Shown one piece after another: positions 11,701-24,254 of a DNA stretch of 64,000 nucleotides. This DNA comes from Metallyticus violacea (Eukaryota; Arthropoda; Insecta; Mantodea; Metallyticidae), in the NCBI GenBank assembly GCA_030762175.1, contig CM060830.1:46030001-46094000 (forward strand). Reading direction: 5' to 3'. A model generated the notes under the pieces. The model made no database searches. It had not been told where the DNA came from and was given only the letters and a program-made list of their open reading frames with translations. The translations under genes were made by a program, and so were the position numbers. Numbering within the stretch: the stretch's first letter is position 1; every line of letters starts with the position of its first letter.

Positions 11701-11710
11701 TCAAAAAGTC

Positions 11711-12009
11711 GTTCCTGGTGGTGTAGTGGTAACCATACTTGCCTTCTAAACTCAAGGTTGCGGGTTCAAACCCGGCCAGGATAGATGGAATTTTTTTCGG
11801 GCGTAAAAATCCTAAGTTTGGCTTCCTTCGGAAAGGAAGTAAAGCTGTGGGTCCCGTGTCGTACATTTACGGCACGATAAAGAACCTCAAGCCTGAAAGA
11901 AGAGACCTCTGAGCAAAATTTGTCGGCAGTTTCACGCCCTGATTTGAACGGGACGCTGATGACCTGAGATGTTAAAGAGCGTCCTTATATAAAACGAACC
12001 CCCCCCCCC
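11711..12009 (+). repeat. SINE-A copy 1, near full length
   Basis: Family SINE-A is about 300 bp. Its tRNA-like head has box A GTAGTGGTAACC and box B GCGGGTTCGAACCC, and the best copies pair GGTCCTGG with CCAGGACC as an acceptor stem. The body has the blocks CGGGCGTAAAAATCCTAAGT, CTTCCTTCGGAAGGGAAG and CCTCAAGCCTGAAAGAAG, and the end reads GTTAAAGAGCGTCC then an A/T-rich tail. This copy has all of these and ends in a C-run. GATTCAAAAAG upstream and GATGCAAAATA downstream could be a worn target-site duplication. The minus-strand frame across it is not a gene. Confidence 0.85.
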
Positions 12010-13350
12010 AAAATGATGCAAAATAAATACAGTTTTCTGCTTTAAAGGAAGATGACGTTATGTCTAATACAGTGTTTAAATTGTCTTCCAATTATATTAC
12101 CGAGAATTAAAAATAAACAAAGATTACTGACAGGCACAAAAATTACTTAAGGAAAATGAAGTTATAGTAGGGTAATGTTATTTTAAAACTTTTCATTCCT
12201 TATTTACTTCTATATACTGCAAATCAGATAAATCGTGGACATATTGTAGCAAATTTTAAGTTTTATCTCGCCACATCGGCATTGTAAACTCTAATCCACA
12301 TACAACTGTTGTGTTACACTTTTACAAACCACAGCCCTCATTAAATTGTTGCCGAATTTTCCCAATAGAAACATCAATCAGTTTTTGTGAAATAAAGACG
12401 CCAATTACTGGCTCTTAAGCTGTAAAACCGTTGCCTTGATGGAAGACCGGAGAAGCTTACATCTGCCTGAGATGGCAGATTCTTGATTCTCGAGTTTCTA
12501 CGGGGCTACCTTGAAAATATCCGCAAGGATTGCATAAATGGAAGACAGAGCGAAACCAGAGGAGGCCGATATGAATAAGACGTGGCTGCACCAGCACGCA
12601 AGAGTTCGATTTAATTTTGCAAAGCAGTATTGGCAATGGACTTCAGAATAATGATTAGAGTGCTTTTCACAGATAAAAGCCAATTGAACCTAAGTGTGAA
12701 AGGGAGAGAGCATCCGGGGGAACGGGGGAAGGTTTCTCCTTATGAGTGTTTTCCTTAGCAAGTTCCATAATGGTATGGATGCTCAGGTTCGTATGACCTG
12801 AATATTGAAGGTAGGTCACTCAATGCCCAAAGGTACACTGAGAGGTCTCACTGAACATGGGCTTGTTTTTACTCCATTTTTCGGTGTATCAATTTCAAAC
12901 TGATGCATTATTATAGAGATTGATGTGTTGCGTAGTACTTTGATAAACTGGGATACAAACTTTGGACTGCTGACACGCAATCCGGACCTAAATCTCACCG
13001 AGCCCCTGCGGGCTATGTTTGATCACAGAGTTTGGAGTGATAACATGTGCACTTTGTAAACTCACAGGGTAAACTTTGTTAAAGAATGGAAACTCATCTC
13101 CATGTCTGATCGTCTGGAGGCAGTGACTTGAGCAGATATAAGAACACATGCCTTTAATGTTTCCTGAACGTTTTCAGTTATGTAATATTTGCTCTTTGTT
13201 CAGCGCCATTTCACTTATCACTTGTACTACATTTGACAATAGCGACAACATACATGCATTTTCAAAATAACTCATACAGAGGATGAAGATAGTGCATTTT
13301 GTTTGAAAAAAAAAGTGACTCACATTACGTAATGCTAGCATTGCTACAAC
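12010..13350. other. intergenic, one possible weak transposase trace
   Basis: No supported gene. Around 12950-13060 the plus strand reads TRNPDLNLTEPLRAMF, faintly like the third-Asp SPDLNPIE block of Tc1-type transposases, but nothing else nearby supports it. Confidence 0.3.
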
Positions 13351-13353
13351 AAA

Positions 13354-13851
13354 ATGGAGCCAAGATTATTGTTTGAACAGCGGAAAGCAATTTTGAAGTG
13401 GTATTGGAAAATCGAGAATGTTGTTAAAGTTCAAAGGCAATAGAGATGTGTGTACAGGTCAGAACCGCCAACGCGAGTAACAATTGCACGCATTCGAGAC
13501 AAATTTGCGGCTCATGGTACTGTATGCGATGTTCACAAGGGCAGATCTGGGAGACCTCGCACAGCAACAAGCTTCGCGCACTGGATCCAAGGCACTGGAT
13601 ATGACGAAGAGTCAGATTGAGTTTCTACTGCATTCTCCGGATCCAACTGCATTGTACTTCTACCTATGGGGAACTCTTAAGGATGTTCTATACCGTAGAA
13701 AACCAGTTACACTGGCAGCACTTTGGGAAGAAATTGAACGGCATGTGCTGCAATTGCTGAGGGCACTGTCGCAAGCGTTGCTCAATCAGTAGTTCACCGT
13801 ACTCAGAAATGTGCCGACGCCGATGGTGGGCATTTTGAGCAACTGTTGTAA
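13354..13851 (+). pseudogene. DDE transposase relic, internally deleted
   Basis: The plus strand begins with an ATG at 13354 and reads as the DUF4817-type N-terminus found on arthropod DDE transposases: FEQRKAILKWYWKIENV, a stop, then TRVTIARIRDKFAAHGTV and KGRSGRPRT. It then jumps to the C-terminal part, with PDPTALYFYLWGTLKDVLYR (the third-Asp block SPDLTPLDFFLWG, with the key Asp changed to Tyr here) and AIAEGTVASVAQSVVHR. It ends in CADADGGHFEQLL just before the stop at 13849. About two thirds of the usual length, including the first two catalytic Asp residues, is missing. A 102-codon open frame (13484-13792) is part of it. Dead copy. Confidence 0.8.
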
Positions 13852-13859
13852 ATGTAAAA

Positions 13860-16320
13860 AGATGGTTAGTGCTCATAATTTTCTGTTTGTGTAAATTCAA
13901 TTTTGTTATGTTAACACAGTATTTTCTTTGCTTGAAGTGTGTATGCATTTTTTGGCACTCTCTGTATATTTCCAACATTTATCTGTCAATTTGGACAATG
14001 CTCGCATTTGCCGTTTATTGTTCACAATAATATTTTATACGTTGACCTTTACATACATATCTATTCATTAATAACTAATGATTTCTATCTCGCTAGCAAA
14101 TGTCATATTAATATTTCAATGCAAACAATTAAATGTCTACTTACATTAGGGGCTTTAGGGAAACGAACATTGTTCCTCTGACAATTTTTCTATTGTTCAA
14201 AATTAACAAATGTCCTGTGTTATAGTTCCCCACCTGAGAAATGACTCTACTCAGTGCTAATATTCTCAGTGGGCAAGAGAGTCGAAGGGATATTAGCAGC
14301 GGGTCACTCTTCTGGAATTTATGACACTTTTTATAGCCAATGTAAGCTTTAATGTTACCAAAGAGCTTGCTTGCTTGGTCTTTCATATCCGTCCGCGCGA
14401 CCAAACTGTTTACCTTGAGCGGGATTTTGTGTATGGTCATTTACCACACCGTAAAATCTCCCTTTGTGCCAAAGCCATTATGATCTTAGGACCATGTAAA
14501 CACAACTTGTATTTTTCGAACAAACAACACAATAAACGGAAAGAGCTGCTGTTCCCTCCGCTTTCCAGCGTTGCTTCTTTCGCGTGCAAGTCGGGGATGT
14601 GAAAGTGAGGTCTCTGGATTTATTGGAACCCCGTGGGCAGGTGGTATTGTTCAGCAGATAAAAAGCAACAGCGAGCCCTGGCTCACATTCACATCTGTTG
14701 TCCTCTCTCTACGGCGGTCTCTGCTTTGTTTTCGTAAATGTTGTTCCTACGCGTTCTTTGCACTATGTGACTCATCAGTGAACCCTTGACCGATCTTTGT
14801 TTCCAATTTTATTGCAAAAAAAGGTAGACTTTGTTTCTAGTCATCTATTGCTCTGCTTCCATGGTGGGCATGATGATTTTCATAGTAGTCTCAACACACA
14901 ACAATACGCTTCCTTCAATCCGTTAACATATAGTGTAAGGGATTATTTGTAAATAACTCTGGAATATCCTTACATCTCTTCAATCCTCAAGTGAGCGCTG
15001 CACACCTGAAGTTGCAGCTTATAATGATATCCTGCAGGTTTCATGCATTTATGCATTTTTGTTGCAAATATTGTTTTAAATACAAATCAGCTCGTCTTGT
15101 ATGTGAGAAATTTATTCAGAAAATTCAGAGGTCGAATACTCCTTCCAAAACTGCAAATAACGACATTCACAAATTTGAATCTACTAATTCAGTACAAAAA
15201 AAAAAAAAAAAAACCCTGCCTGAAAGTAAAAATTTAAAGAGGTAAAGAAACTAGATGAACATTCGGGGGGGGGGGAAAAAAAAAAAAAAAAAAAAAAACT
15301 TCGCGAAATTAGCATAAAAATGGAGGTTTGTAAATTCGAAGAAATTATTAGCAACAAACTTAATTGTGTCAATCAGAATGTGTTTTCCCAATAAAACAAC
15401 TGTTTGCGGAGAGAGGACCATTCCAGTATTTTCTTACCTATATAATAGTGGTATTCAACGCTCATGTGTAGAGCTGTTGCACAATAACTCTGCACTTGGA
15501 GCCCGTGGGTAGAGATAAGTGATAGAGCATCTTGCTCCTGCGCAAAACCTTCTGCAGCAGGTTAAGACGGGATAAGCCTTTATGATTTCCTTCCCTGGTT
15601 ACAGCTGCTTATTCATGTTACGTTGATATATTTGGGTTCAGGAATGAGATGTATCAAAATTGCTCATGAAAACAAGTCTGTAATTTCTTTCAGTGTACGT
15701 TTTGTGCCAACAGAGATCTGATGTGGAAGTGAGAATATGTAGTATATTCATTTATTATTTATTAGTTAAGGCACATTTAGATGTTTCTAATAGTATGAGA
15801 AAGAGGACATATTTAATATACGAAAGTAACATTGACAAGTTGGAGAATTACCAGCTACTGTGGCACTGTGCTATTGAAAGCAACAACACTCAAAACTCGG
15901 TGAGATGGGGCAAGTTTATTAAGGGCTGTTCCACACTTTATCATATCTAAGAAAAGACCAGTTGTGTGCATGGGTGAGAAAAGAAAACGCGTGGCAACAA
16001 GAAAACGTGAAAGTATTTGTGCCATCTTTGAATTGTGTAACTTACCAATTTTTAGATAGTAGATAAATAAGTCGCTAGAACGTGATGCGCAGTTTAGCTT
16101 ACATAATAATCCTGCAGTGATCTGAGAAATCAACGTCCTTGGATTGAGTTGGTATGGAAGGATAAGAACATTTCAATACTTCAGTCTTGCTCGAGGGCTC
16201 AAGTGAGGAAGGGATGAAGTGAGGAAGATACAGAGTAGCCAAGATCATGCGCGATGAAATACGGTATGTGAGATCCCTAACACTCATATCCAGCGGGACT
16301 CCCCCCTCCCCCTCCGTCTC
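13860..16320. other. intergenic, low-complexity runs
   Basis: No supported gene. Poly-A runs lie at about 15197-15213 and a G11 then A23 run at 15265-15298. The stretch 15490-15570 has weak tRNA-like character (GATAGAGCATCTTGC) but no clear box B, so I do not call a SINE. Confidence 0.4.
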
Positions 16321-16324
16321 TCAG

Positions 16325-16572
16325 AAGGTTCACATCCATATAGACGACATGTCAGAAATCTTTTTAAAGCGCAAGTTACCATCACATCACAACAGCATTA
16401 ACCCACATTGCCTGGCATTTTCGATGCTGTCACAGAACCAACGGAATGAAATGAAATGGGATGGAAGAGCCCTACATTAGCCTTGGTGGCCAGAGGAAAC
16501 CTAAGACCAGGATATGAATCCGGAACATGCGAACGAAGCTCCCAAGCGTTACCGCCTGGGTCACCCTGCTCA
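16325..16572 (-). repeat. SINE-C copy 2
   Basis: SINE-C runs leftwards. On the minus strand its right end reads as a tRNA-like head: TGACCCAGGCGGTAACGCTT (box A-like) and CCGGATTCATATCC (box B, worn). Body blocks are CTAAGACCAGGATATGAA, GAATGAAATGAAATGGGATG, CATTTTCGATGCTGTCACAG and AAGCGCAAGTTACCATCACA in plus-strand sense. Frames on both strands across it are not genes. Confidence 0.7.
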
Positions 16573-16599
16573 GTAATGTCATCAAAGCCAAGTGCAGAG

Positions 16600-17540
16600 T
16601 TAACGTGCATCAGATCTACTCGAAGAACGGGAGCCATATGCGAAATCATCATCACTAACACACCGCTATAACGAAATCATTTTAAGTTAACAAAATGATA
16701 TTTAAAATACAATTAACCTGAAATAAAATTATATTTTAAAATTTAATAAGAGCTAGTTAACATTGAAAAAAAACCATGTTAGTGAATGCTGTAATAATCT
16801 TGAGAGATACCAGTCGTTATGAACGCCCTGTTATGCACCTTAATTGTTAGTAATTTACATATATATTGCTTTCTGTACAGTGCAACCATTTTCAATGCGC
16901 CATGGCGGAAACCTATACTGGTCCTGCTAATATTATGAAATACTGTCAAGAAAGTAGCGGTAAGGTTATCAGGCAAATTTTTTATTATTTAATTTCACCG
17001 CGGAGTGATGCATTCATATTTGTTTAGATCGGGATAAAAGTAATGGGGAACACGCTATATGTATATGAGGCATGGCCGGTATTTGGTGATGCTCATAGAT
17101 GTAAATGCGACTTCGCAAAACAATACATTTTCAGAGAACACTACGAACCATGTTGTTTCCACCCAACCAAAGTGCAGCAATTGCTTGGAAGTTATATCAA
17201 AGACTTTTAAAGATAATTTTTCTTTTAAGATTTAAAAATTTCCATTTCTAGTTTTCATTATTATATATTTCGAATGTCTCACGCTCCAAGTTCATAAATA
17301 ATTCGGATTATTCTTTAAATCGCTTAGCATGTGTTAACTGTATGGCGTATATATTTTATTTGTTATAACAAGAGAGCGGAGAAATTGTTACCAAATTGAA
17401 AGAATAACATTAAAATGTGGTATAATTTGATTTTAATACATTAAATGTATATATTTAATATATATTGCAACTGTACAGTACACTATTCTGACAGTAAACC
17501 CCTTTCTCCATATTTTCTGGCAAGAGATTGCACCGTCTGT
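16600..17540. other. intergenic, nothing recognised
   Basis: AT-rich, no supported gene or repeat family. Confidence 0.4.
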
Positions 17541-17547
17541 CATGTAC

Positions 17548-17580
17548 TATAAAAAGCCGCGCTCTACATCACGTGATACA
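17548..17580 (+). promoter_or_regulatory. possible TATA core promoter with CACGTG
   Basis: TATAAAAAG at 17548-17556 is followed by a locally GC-richer stretch and the palindrome TCACGTGA (E-box CACGTG at 17570-17575). A start site would be expected about 30 bp after the TATA motif. There is no coding frame downstream to support a gene, so this may be the promoter of an unseen exon, of an LTR, or chance. Confidence 0.25.
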
Positions 17581-17599
17581 CAGCAGCGAACTTACATCG

Positions 17600-18485
17600 T
17601 GCTACATTTTGTAGCTTTATGTAGGCTGGAGCAGATTTTGCCTTAGCTTCAGGTCATTAGAATTTCATTTAGACCCGAGGTAACGAACTTCAGACATCCA
17701 GTGTCAATCTTGCACCTTGTTGCGGTTTTTAACAGAATGTAAACTCTGTCAACAGAGTAGTTTTTATTAATTATGCATTTTTGAATTACTTTTTTGGAAA
17801 ATTTTCAAAATTATGTACATCGCGATGATGTAATTTTGTAGCACAGAGGAATACAAATGATACCAAAACAAGATGGCTTTTCCTTATTGCCATTATTGAT
17901 TAACTGCGTGTACGTGCAAGGTAGTTGCCAATTCTGAATCCATTGTCAGAGGCTGGAGTTTTTTCCATGTTACCCTACTAAGCAATTTAGCGGTTGGGAA
18001 GTGAATGTGTTTACCGATTCTAGGAAAAAGACCACGTTTCGGAGGCATGTATATTTGAATATGGCTTTCATTAAATTAACGTTCATTGATCTACACCTAA
18101 TAAAAGGGTTTACCCACCTCCCTATTACAGTTTTTACATATTACAATTTTGGCTGCAATCTCTTGCACTTTTATTTCGGCGCCTTTTGAAGACTGACCAT
18201 TTTAAACAAAATAACTGGGAAGAAGGATGCAAAAGAACGTTATACTGGCTCTGGTATTTCCAATTTACCAATTACAAGAATACACTACAGCACTGTTGTG
18301 ATAAGAATATGACCAATCCTGCCAAACTATTTGTGATTATTCATATTTTTCTCGCAGCTTTAAAGTATTGATTTAAAATATTTCTGATTATTTTATTAAA
18401 TAATGCAGAATTACGATTTACAACATGGAAGCTCAGATCTAGTGTCTCCGAGGAACGTCAAAAGGGAAATTTAATGCTTACTTGG
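17600..18485. other. intergenic, nothing recognised
   Basis: Short frames only; the 62- and 61-codon frames at 18001-18371 have no recognisable motif. Confidence 0.4.
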
Positions 18486-18489
18486 TATA

Positions 18490-18767
18490 TTTACGGACGC
18501 TATTTAACATCTCAGATCATCAGCTCCACATTTAATTGAGGGCCTAAATGGCCGATAAATTTTGCTTAGAGTCCTCTTCTTTCAGGCTTGAGGATCTTTT
18601 ACATGCCGTAAATCTACGACACGGGACCCACGGCTTTACTTCCCTTCCGAAGGAAGCCATACTTAGGATTTTTGCGCCAGAAAAATTCATCGATCCTGGC
18701 CGGGATTGGACCAGCGATCTTGAGTTTACGAGGCAAGTATGTTACCACTAGACCACCAGGACCGACA
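18490..18767 (-). repeat. SINE-A copy 2
   Basis: Full-length copy in reverse: GGACGCTATTTAACATCTCA (3' end) on the left, the conserved hairpin block in the middle, and the tRNA-like head at the right (GTTACCACTAGACCACCAGG in plus sense). Diverged by scattered substitutions. The 67-codon plus frame inside it is not a gene. Confidence 0.85.
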
Positions 18768-19070
18768 CAAAATGAATAGGAACAGTACAATACGTGAGTC
18801 TAGACTGAAAGAACTTACACCCTTTGGGTTTTCATAAATATAACCCGGAAAACATTTTAAACCACACAAGACCACTTAAATATGAGCAAACATTAAGTTT
18901 GTCAAATATATGAACATTTTACGAAACCCAATGAAATTGCAATTATTTGATTGTACACATGCTAAAACATTAAAAGTTTGCTTCCCATTACACTCTGCGA
19001 ATAATTATCTAAAACGTGAAATTTAATATTTTCCACCTCTCGGGTTATAACCAACAGATAGAGCTATTGT

Positions 19071-19342
19071 CTGTCCTGATGGTCTAGTGGTAACCATACG
19101 TACTCATAGATTTAAAATCGGGTTTCAAACTCGGCCATGATTAATGGTCATTTAGGGAGTAAAAATCCTAACTATGGCTTCCTTCGGAAGGGAAGTAAAG
19201 CCATGGGTCTCTTGTTGTAATTTGATGCACTAAAAGAACCTCAAGCCTGAAAGAAGCGGTCACCGAGTAAAATTTATCAGCTGTTCTGTGCAATGGGACG
19301 CTAGTAGTGACCAAAGATATTAAAAAGCATCCTTAAGTAAAT
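19071..19342 (+). repeat. SINE-A copy 3, diverged
   Basis: Carries GTCCTGATGGTCTAGTGG, a worn box B (GGTTTCAAACTC), the block GGCTTCCTTCGGAAGGGAAG, CCTCAAGCCTGAAAGAAG, and the end AAAAAGCATCCTTAAGTAAA. It has more substitutions than most copies. Confidence 0.8.
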
Positions 19343-19344
19343 CA

Positions 19345-20935
19345 AACAAATGCATGGAACAATTTCTTCGTATACAGCTATCAGCATAACTCTGTCGCGA
19401 GTTAGAGATCATGACGTCAGAGGGAGGGTTAGAATTTGTAGATGCATGCGATAATCCTACTGTTGTTTATATCGGGAAGCTAGACAGAGTTTAGGGTCGA
19501 CAGTACTATGTGACTTCGTGTCTGTGATAGCAAATGTTCTATCACAAGTTATAAAACTTCAATACTTAAAAAGTACAAAGCAAAATCTGAGAGTAAAGGA
19601 TAGGTTAGAATAGCGCAATTGAAATAGTCAAATTATTAGATACTATAAATATATTTCCTCCTAATCAGATGCGGGCTACATTTATATACGTTTTATGTTA
19701 TGCTTCACCGTTGTCTTTCAATTTAATGTGTATGTATACAAGCTTTAATCGATATCTCTGTCAGTACATGTCACAGAAAGCTGCCAGGGCTGGTTGATAC
19801 TTTAAACCCTACTGATCATAGAAAGTGATTTATTTAAGACGGTATAATTTCTGTGACTAGTGCAGTTTACGTAATATCTTAATCTAAGCTTCCATTTTAT
19901 TCAAATCTCGCAGAGAGCTTTATTGAACGCCAAGCGTAATTAAAAAAAAGTTAATAGGCTCAAAAGACATTTAATTTTCTTTATGGCCCACCTTTCATTC
20001 CTGGCTTGAGGTTAATTTAAAAACTTAATTTCTGGGAAGAAAAAAAATCTCTTTCCCTCGCTATAAACCCAACATTCATCCCATCCCGTTTTGCCCCATT
20101 TTACATTGCGTTCCTTTTTTTCGGGGGGGGGGCCTTCAAGTTGCATTCAAAGTTAATTATACATGGGTCGTATAAAAAGTAACGAGCAAGATTTTGCATT
20201 GCCTCTTGTGTAAAAAGGAAAGTTAATTACGTTGCGTAACAACAATGTGCGTTGTTAGCTGTTTGAGTGCTGTGGGCACAAGACGAGAAATGCCCCTCTA
20301 ATGCGTCTTAAAAATACTTATAAGAAAAACCGTTACAACACGTTAAAAGAGACGGTGTTTCAACCCTGTTTTTTTAGCCTACCTCACCTCTTGGGCAATC
20401 TTTTTGACTGAATAAAACATTTTATTTTAAAAAGAAAAAAATTATCTTCATAAAGGGACGTTAAGTTTGCATTACTGTGACAAGGTAGGGCCATTCTCCC
20501 GCTTTCATTTCTACTCGCACAACTTTGATCAATAATTTACATAATGCAAATTTCATTTAGTAATGAATATTAGCCGTTTCAGCTTACTCTACCGGTGTCA
20601 AACTCAGTAACTGACTGCCTACATCGTACTGTGTCATATTCTGTATAATTGCTGTGTAAAAACCAGTTCCTTGAAACAACTTGATTATGGTTTTCTTGTC
20701 GTTAAACAACCAACCAAATGCATGTAATTTCTAAGGTATTATAATAGTGTAATATAGCATATTGTTCGGTGTTAAATTACTCACTTATATAATCTAATTT
20801 CCCTGTACAATTCTGGCTATATGCTGTTTATCATCTTAGACGGGACTAACAATGTTTTCGACTTCGCCGCTCGTCTAGCTTTCCGCAATAACCGACATAT
20901 TTCTGTCAACTATAATTATGAGCAAAATAATTTGA
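19345..20935. other. intergenic, nothing firm
   Basis: No supported gene. GGTCGTATAAAAAGTAACG at 20166 is weakly like a mariner inverted repeat, but no transposase follows. There is a C/G homopolymer run at about 20131. Confidence 0.35.
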
Positions 20936-20939
20936 ATTT

Positions 20940-22830
20940 CTATGGAGAATCTTCTGCCATGTGATGAAGCTGTTTGTAGTGTTAGTTCCCCTAAACATCT
21001 AATAGCTAAGTATCTCAATGGCATTTTAGATCAGTTTTTCACTCCTTCCAATTCTCACACAAGGAATTTTAAATGGTTCATTAATATCATTAGGTCTAAG
21101 GTCCAATATCATTAGTGAGTTTTGATGTGATTTTCTTATTTTCCAAGATCCCTGTAAAAGAAGCTATCTTCTTAGTTCAAGAGAACAGTTTGAAAACAAT
21201 TTTCTTCACCTGAATCTGGCAAACCTAGCCGCATATGGTCAGTAATATAGTCTTCTCTTCTCAAAGCAAAATTTACAAACAAATGGAAAGTACAGCCAAG
21301 GGCTCTCTTTTGTCATCTTTCTTTGTGATATATTAATGGAAGATATTGAACAATAAGTTCTAGCATCCAGTGACTTAAAACCTAAATGTTGATGATATAC
21401 TTTTGATAAATTGCAACAATTCCTTCTTCATGTCAATAATCATCTCAAGAATATACATGTTACGTTGAAAATGGAAAGTAATAACTCTTTGCCATTTTTG
21501 GATGTTCTAGTATCAAGCCTAGAGATGGATCACTTGGTAATACTCTCACGACTTCCTGCTCCCATTCTCCTAAAATATCATTTTATACTGGGGGTCGGGC
21601 TGGAGACGTAACTCACAACACTAATGTAACAAAATCTTACATCATCATGACTCTAAAACAGGATCAAATCAGGAAAATGTATGAATTGCAATCACAAACA
21701 TTAGTTAACCATGGGAAAACTGTCCTTATAATCAGTAATTAACTCTTATATATATATGATGGAGGTTAAGAAATCTAGCATGGGAACAGATGGCAGCACA
21801 CCCTCTCTCCTCAAGCTTCCACGCTCTCAAAAAAGCCGTTAAAAGAACACTTGTACTTCATGTTGCACATGCGCAGACTCTATTTTTGCTTACGTCATAT
21901 TTCGCAACGGTCACTTCCAATTCTTAACTGACTCAACGCTACAATTCATGTTCGCACATATTTTATTTCCCTTATGCCACAACACGATATATATATATAT
22001 ATATATATATAAAAGTAATCAATACTGACAGATACCTCAATGCCAATTTCCATCATGCTGCTGCACATAAAATGTTGGCCATCTCTGCAACTGTTAACCT
22101 TGTATACTCTTCATGACAAGAAGATACACTCCAGCAGGAATTAACTTGCACCTCCAAGGTCTTACAAGCCAATGGATACAGGAGACAAGAAATTAATAAA
22201 ACTATTAGAAGAAAACAATCTTTAAAGGACACAGAGAATATCAATCATCCTGTGAAGGCATTTCCTAACCAAGTAGCCGTTCTATCTTATATAAATAACT
22301 CGACAGATAGAATCGCCCACATCCTGAAATAGCTTGGCATCTCTACACTTCCGAACAACGAATTGTATTAATAACATTCTTCAAAAAGTGAAAGATCCAC
22401 CACTAACGCCAGCTTCTCCAGAAATCTACAGCTTCCTCTGCTCCTGTAGTAAAATCTATATGGACTAATAAAATGTAGTTAACTGCAGAGTTAAGGCACA
22501 TGTGCGAGCAGGAAAAATTCAGAATAATAAAATTGCTCCAGTACACAAATACAAGCCGAGATTAATTAGAGAAACTATAGAAATTTTCAAAGACGCTAAC
22601 AACTTCAACATAGGTGACAGCATAAAAATCATTGTTGTCGTTCTTAGGGTCCTCTCAAGGTCAAATTTCCATCGATCCGTCTTGCAATGTGCCAAGACTT
22701 GTTGACTTTACGTCATAACACGCCCACCCTCTCTTCTTCCTGACACCTTTCAATTTTCAATTCATAACTCCCTGAGGAGGAGGACTGCCTGGCCTTCGAA
22801 TCGTTGGAAGGTGTGTTATTGTTATTAAGT
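20940..22830 (+). pseudogene. Penelope-like element relic (RT plus GIY-YIG)
   Basis: Read over several frames the plus strand follows the Penelope-like order. First come LIAKYLNGILDQFF and ISLVSFDVIFLFSKIPVKEA (reverse transcriptase block with its Asp), then QMESTAKGSLLSSFFVIY, NVDDI (the catalytic DD) and LPFLDVLVS. After a gap come TDRYLNANFHHAAAHK, QANGYRRQEINKTI, EIYSFLCSCSKIYMD (relic of the GIY-YIG motif, 22421-22465, with its C-x-C) and PRLIRETIEIFKDANNFN near the end. The 3' flank reads RRRTAWPSNRWK-like. A block of about 480 bp (roughly 21545-22025, ending in an (AT)n run) separates LPFLDVLVS from TDRYL, which are normally about 20 residues apart. Stops and frameshifts throughout; dead. 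Confidence 0.85.
21987..22011. repeat. (AT)n microsatellite
   Basis: Pure TA repeat of about 25 bp at the right edge of the block that interrupts the Penelope-like relic. Confidence 0.9.
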
Positions 22831-22834
22831 TTCA

Positions 22835-23930
22835 CGCGGCGCAAGCCGAAAATTTTTACCATGGCAAACTTCGGCCGCGAAAGTCAATGTCATAAGTTAA
22901 ATAATGAATACCATAAGTTCCTTACGATGGTTAGCAAAAACATTCATCCAGTGCAGTTTCCAGATCGGCAAAAGTTTGCAATTGCGTCACTGGAGGGAAT
23001 TATCTAAAGGGAGGAAAAGATGATAATTTGGCGATGCAATGTATGGACATTAATAGGTGCACAAGGGCTACCCAACCAAGGCTGATAGTTTCACGAACCA
23101 CCTTAGCAGTATATGGTTTTGCATAATCTTTGGCGATTCACACGTGCAAGCATCTTAATTATCAGCTTTTCATGGACACGTTTCAGATGATCTTAGTGCA
23201 CAATATAGCTTGAGCTCCAAATGTTGCAAAAAGTAGACTTTATTACTAGGAACACTCAGTGTAAACATCATAATTTTGTTATTATGAAAAATGATCATAA
23301 TTCCACTGGCATTTACCTCTGCAGGACAAGAGAGAACTCCTAAAAATGCTTAATTCAGGCAATTTTTTACAACTAGAACTCGAAATCAAGCACATCTGTA
23401 GTACACAATTTAGAACTTTAATGCAAGGTAAACGAAATTGACATATGAAATATTTTATGGGTCATTACGCTAAAATAAGAAAATGAAAGCACTTTGGAAT
23501 TTATGTGTTAATAGTGAGAGATCTGCTATATTTAAATAAATGCTAATTAGCTTAAGAAATTGGTGACTATATGTATGGAAATAATAAAGAGTTAGTGCGT
23601 AATAATATAAAATCTTTACTGAATCCACCACGATTCCAACTCGAGCCTCGCACTCATGATCACTTATCAGTTCATCGCTTGACCCCTTTAAAGTCATAAG
23701 CCAGATCACAGTGTTTGCTCAAATCTCATTGACACCAGTATTAGAGAAAGCCAGCCAACGCTAAAGACCTTGACTGGCAAAGCACCCCTAAGGACAGCAA
23801 AAATGAATGCTTTATGTACCCATCAAGCTTTTTATGGTGGATGGATGGTCTGGGGCGGTTCAGTACTTCAGCCAAGCTCATGGCTAGTCCTTTGTACCTA
23901 GGTCCCCAATGCACCTCGGGGAGGAGGGCG
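22835..23930. other. intergenic, nothing recognised
   Basis: No supported gene or repeat family. A GC-richer stretch at 23830-23940 runs into the SINE-C copy and may be its extension. Confidence 0.4.
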
Positions 23931-24039
23931 TGAAGTGTGGAAGACTCCGGTGGTCAACAGGTGGTGACTGCACGAACGTGGCTGTTTCCAGATAAAACAT
24001 TCCGATGCAGTTGTGCGAGCCCCTTCATTCCAAACGCCA

Positions 24040-24252
24040 AGTCAGATCTTTCCAAAGCGCAAGCCACCATCACACCGCACCAGCCCACCTCAACCTGCCA
24101 CTTTCGATACTGTAACAGAATGAAATGATATGAAATAGTAGAGCAGAAAACTTGTGGAATGCAAATATCCATTCCAGCATTCGCCTAAGTGAGTAGGGTA
24201 ATGTAGGAAAATGTGCAATATCGGCTTTATGGGAAATGAGCAACCCCGCTCG
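24040..24252 (-). repeat. SINE-C copy 3
   Basis: Contains AAAGCGCAAGCCACCATCAC, CACTTTCGATACTGTAACAG, GAATGAAATGATATGAAA and CCATTCCAGCATTCGCCTAA blocks. It ends in GAGCAACCCCGCTCG, the worn outer edge of the tRNA-like head, after an apparent deletion of the box B part. The family may extend left to about 23930. Confidence 0.65.
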
Positions 24253-24254
24253 AA

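Noticed and set aside
12816..13060. possible Tc1-type transposase trace (PDLNLTEPL)
   Set aside because: Only one short block matches and the neighbouring sequence gives no further support on either strand.
20166..20300. mariner-like terminal repeat GGTCGTATAAAAAGTAACG
   Set aside because: No matching inverted end and no transposase nearby.
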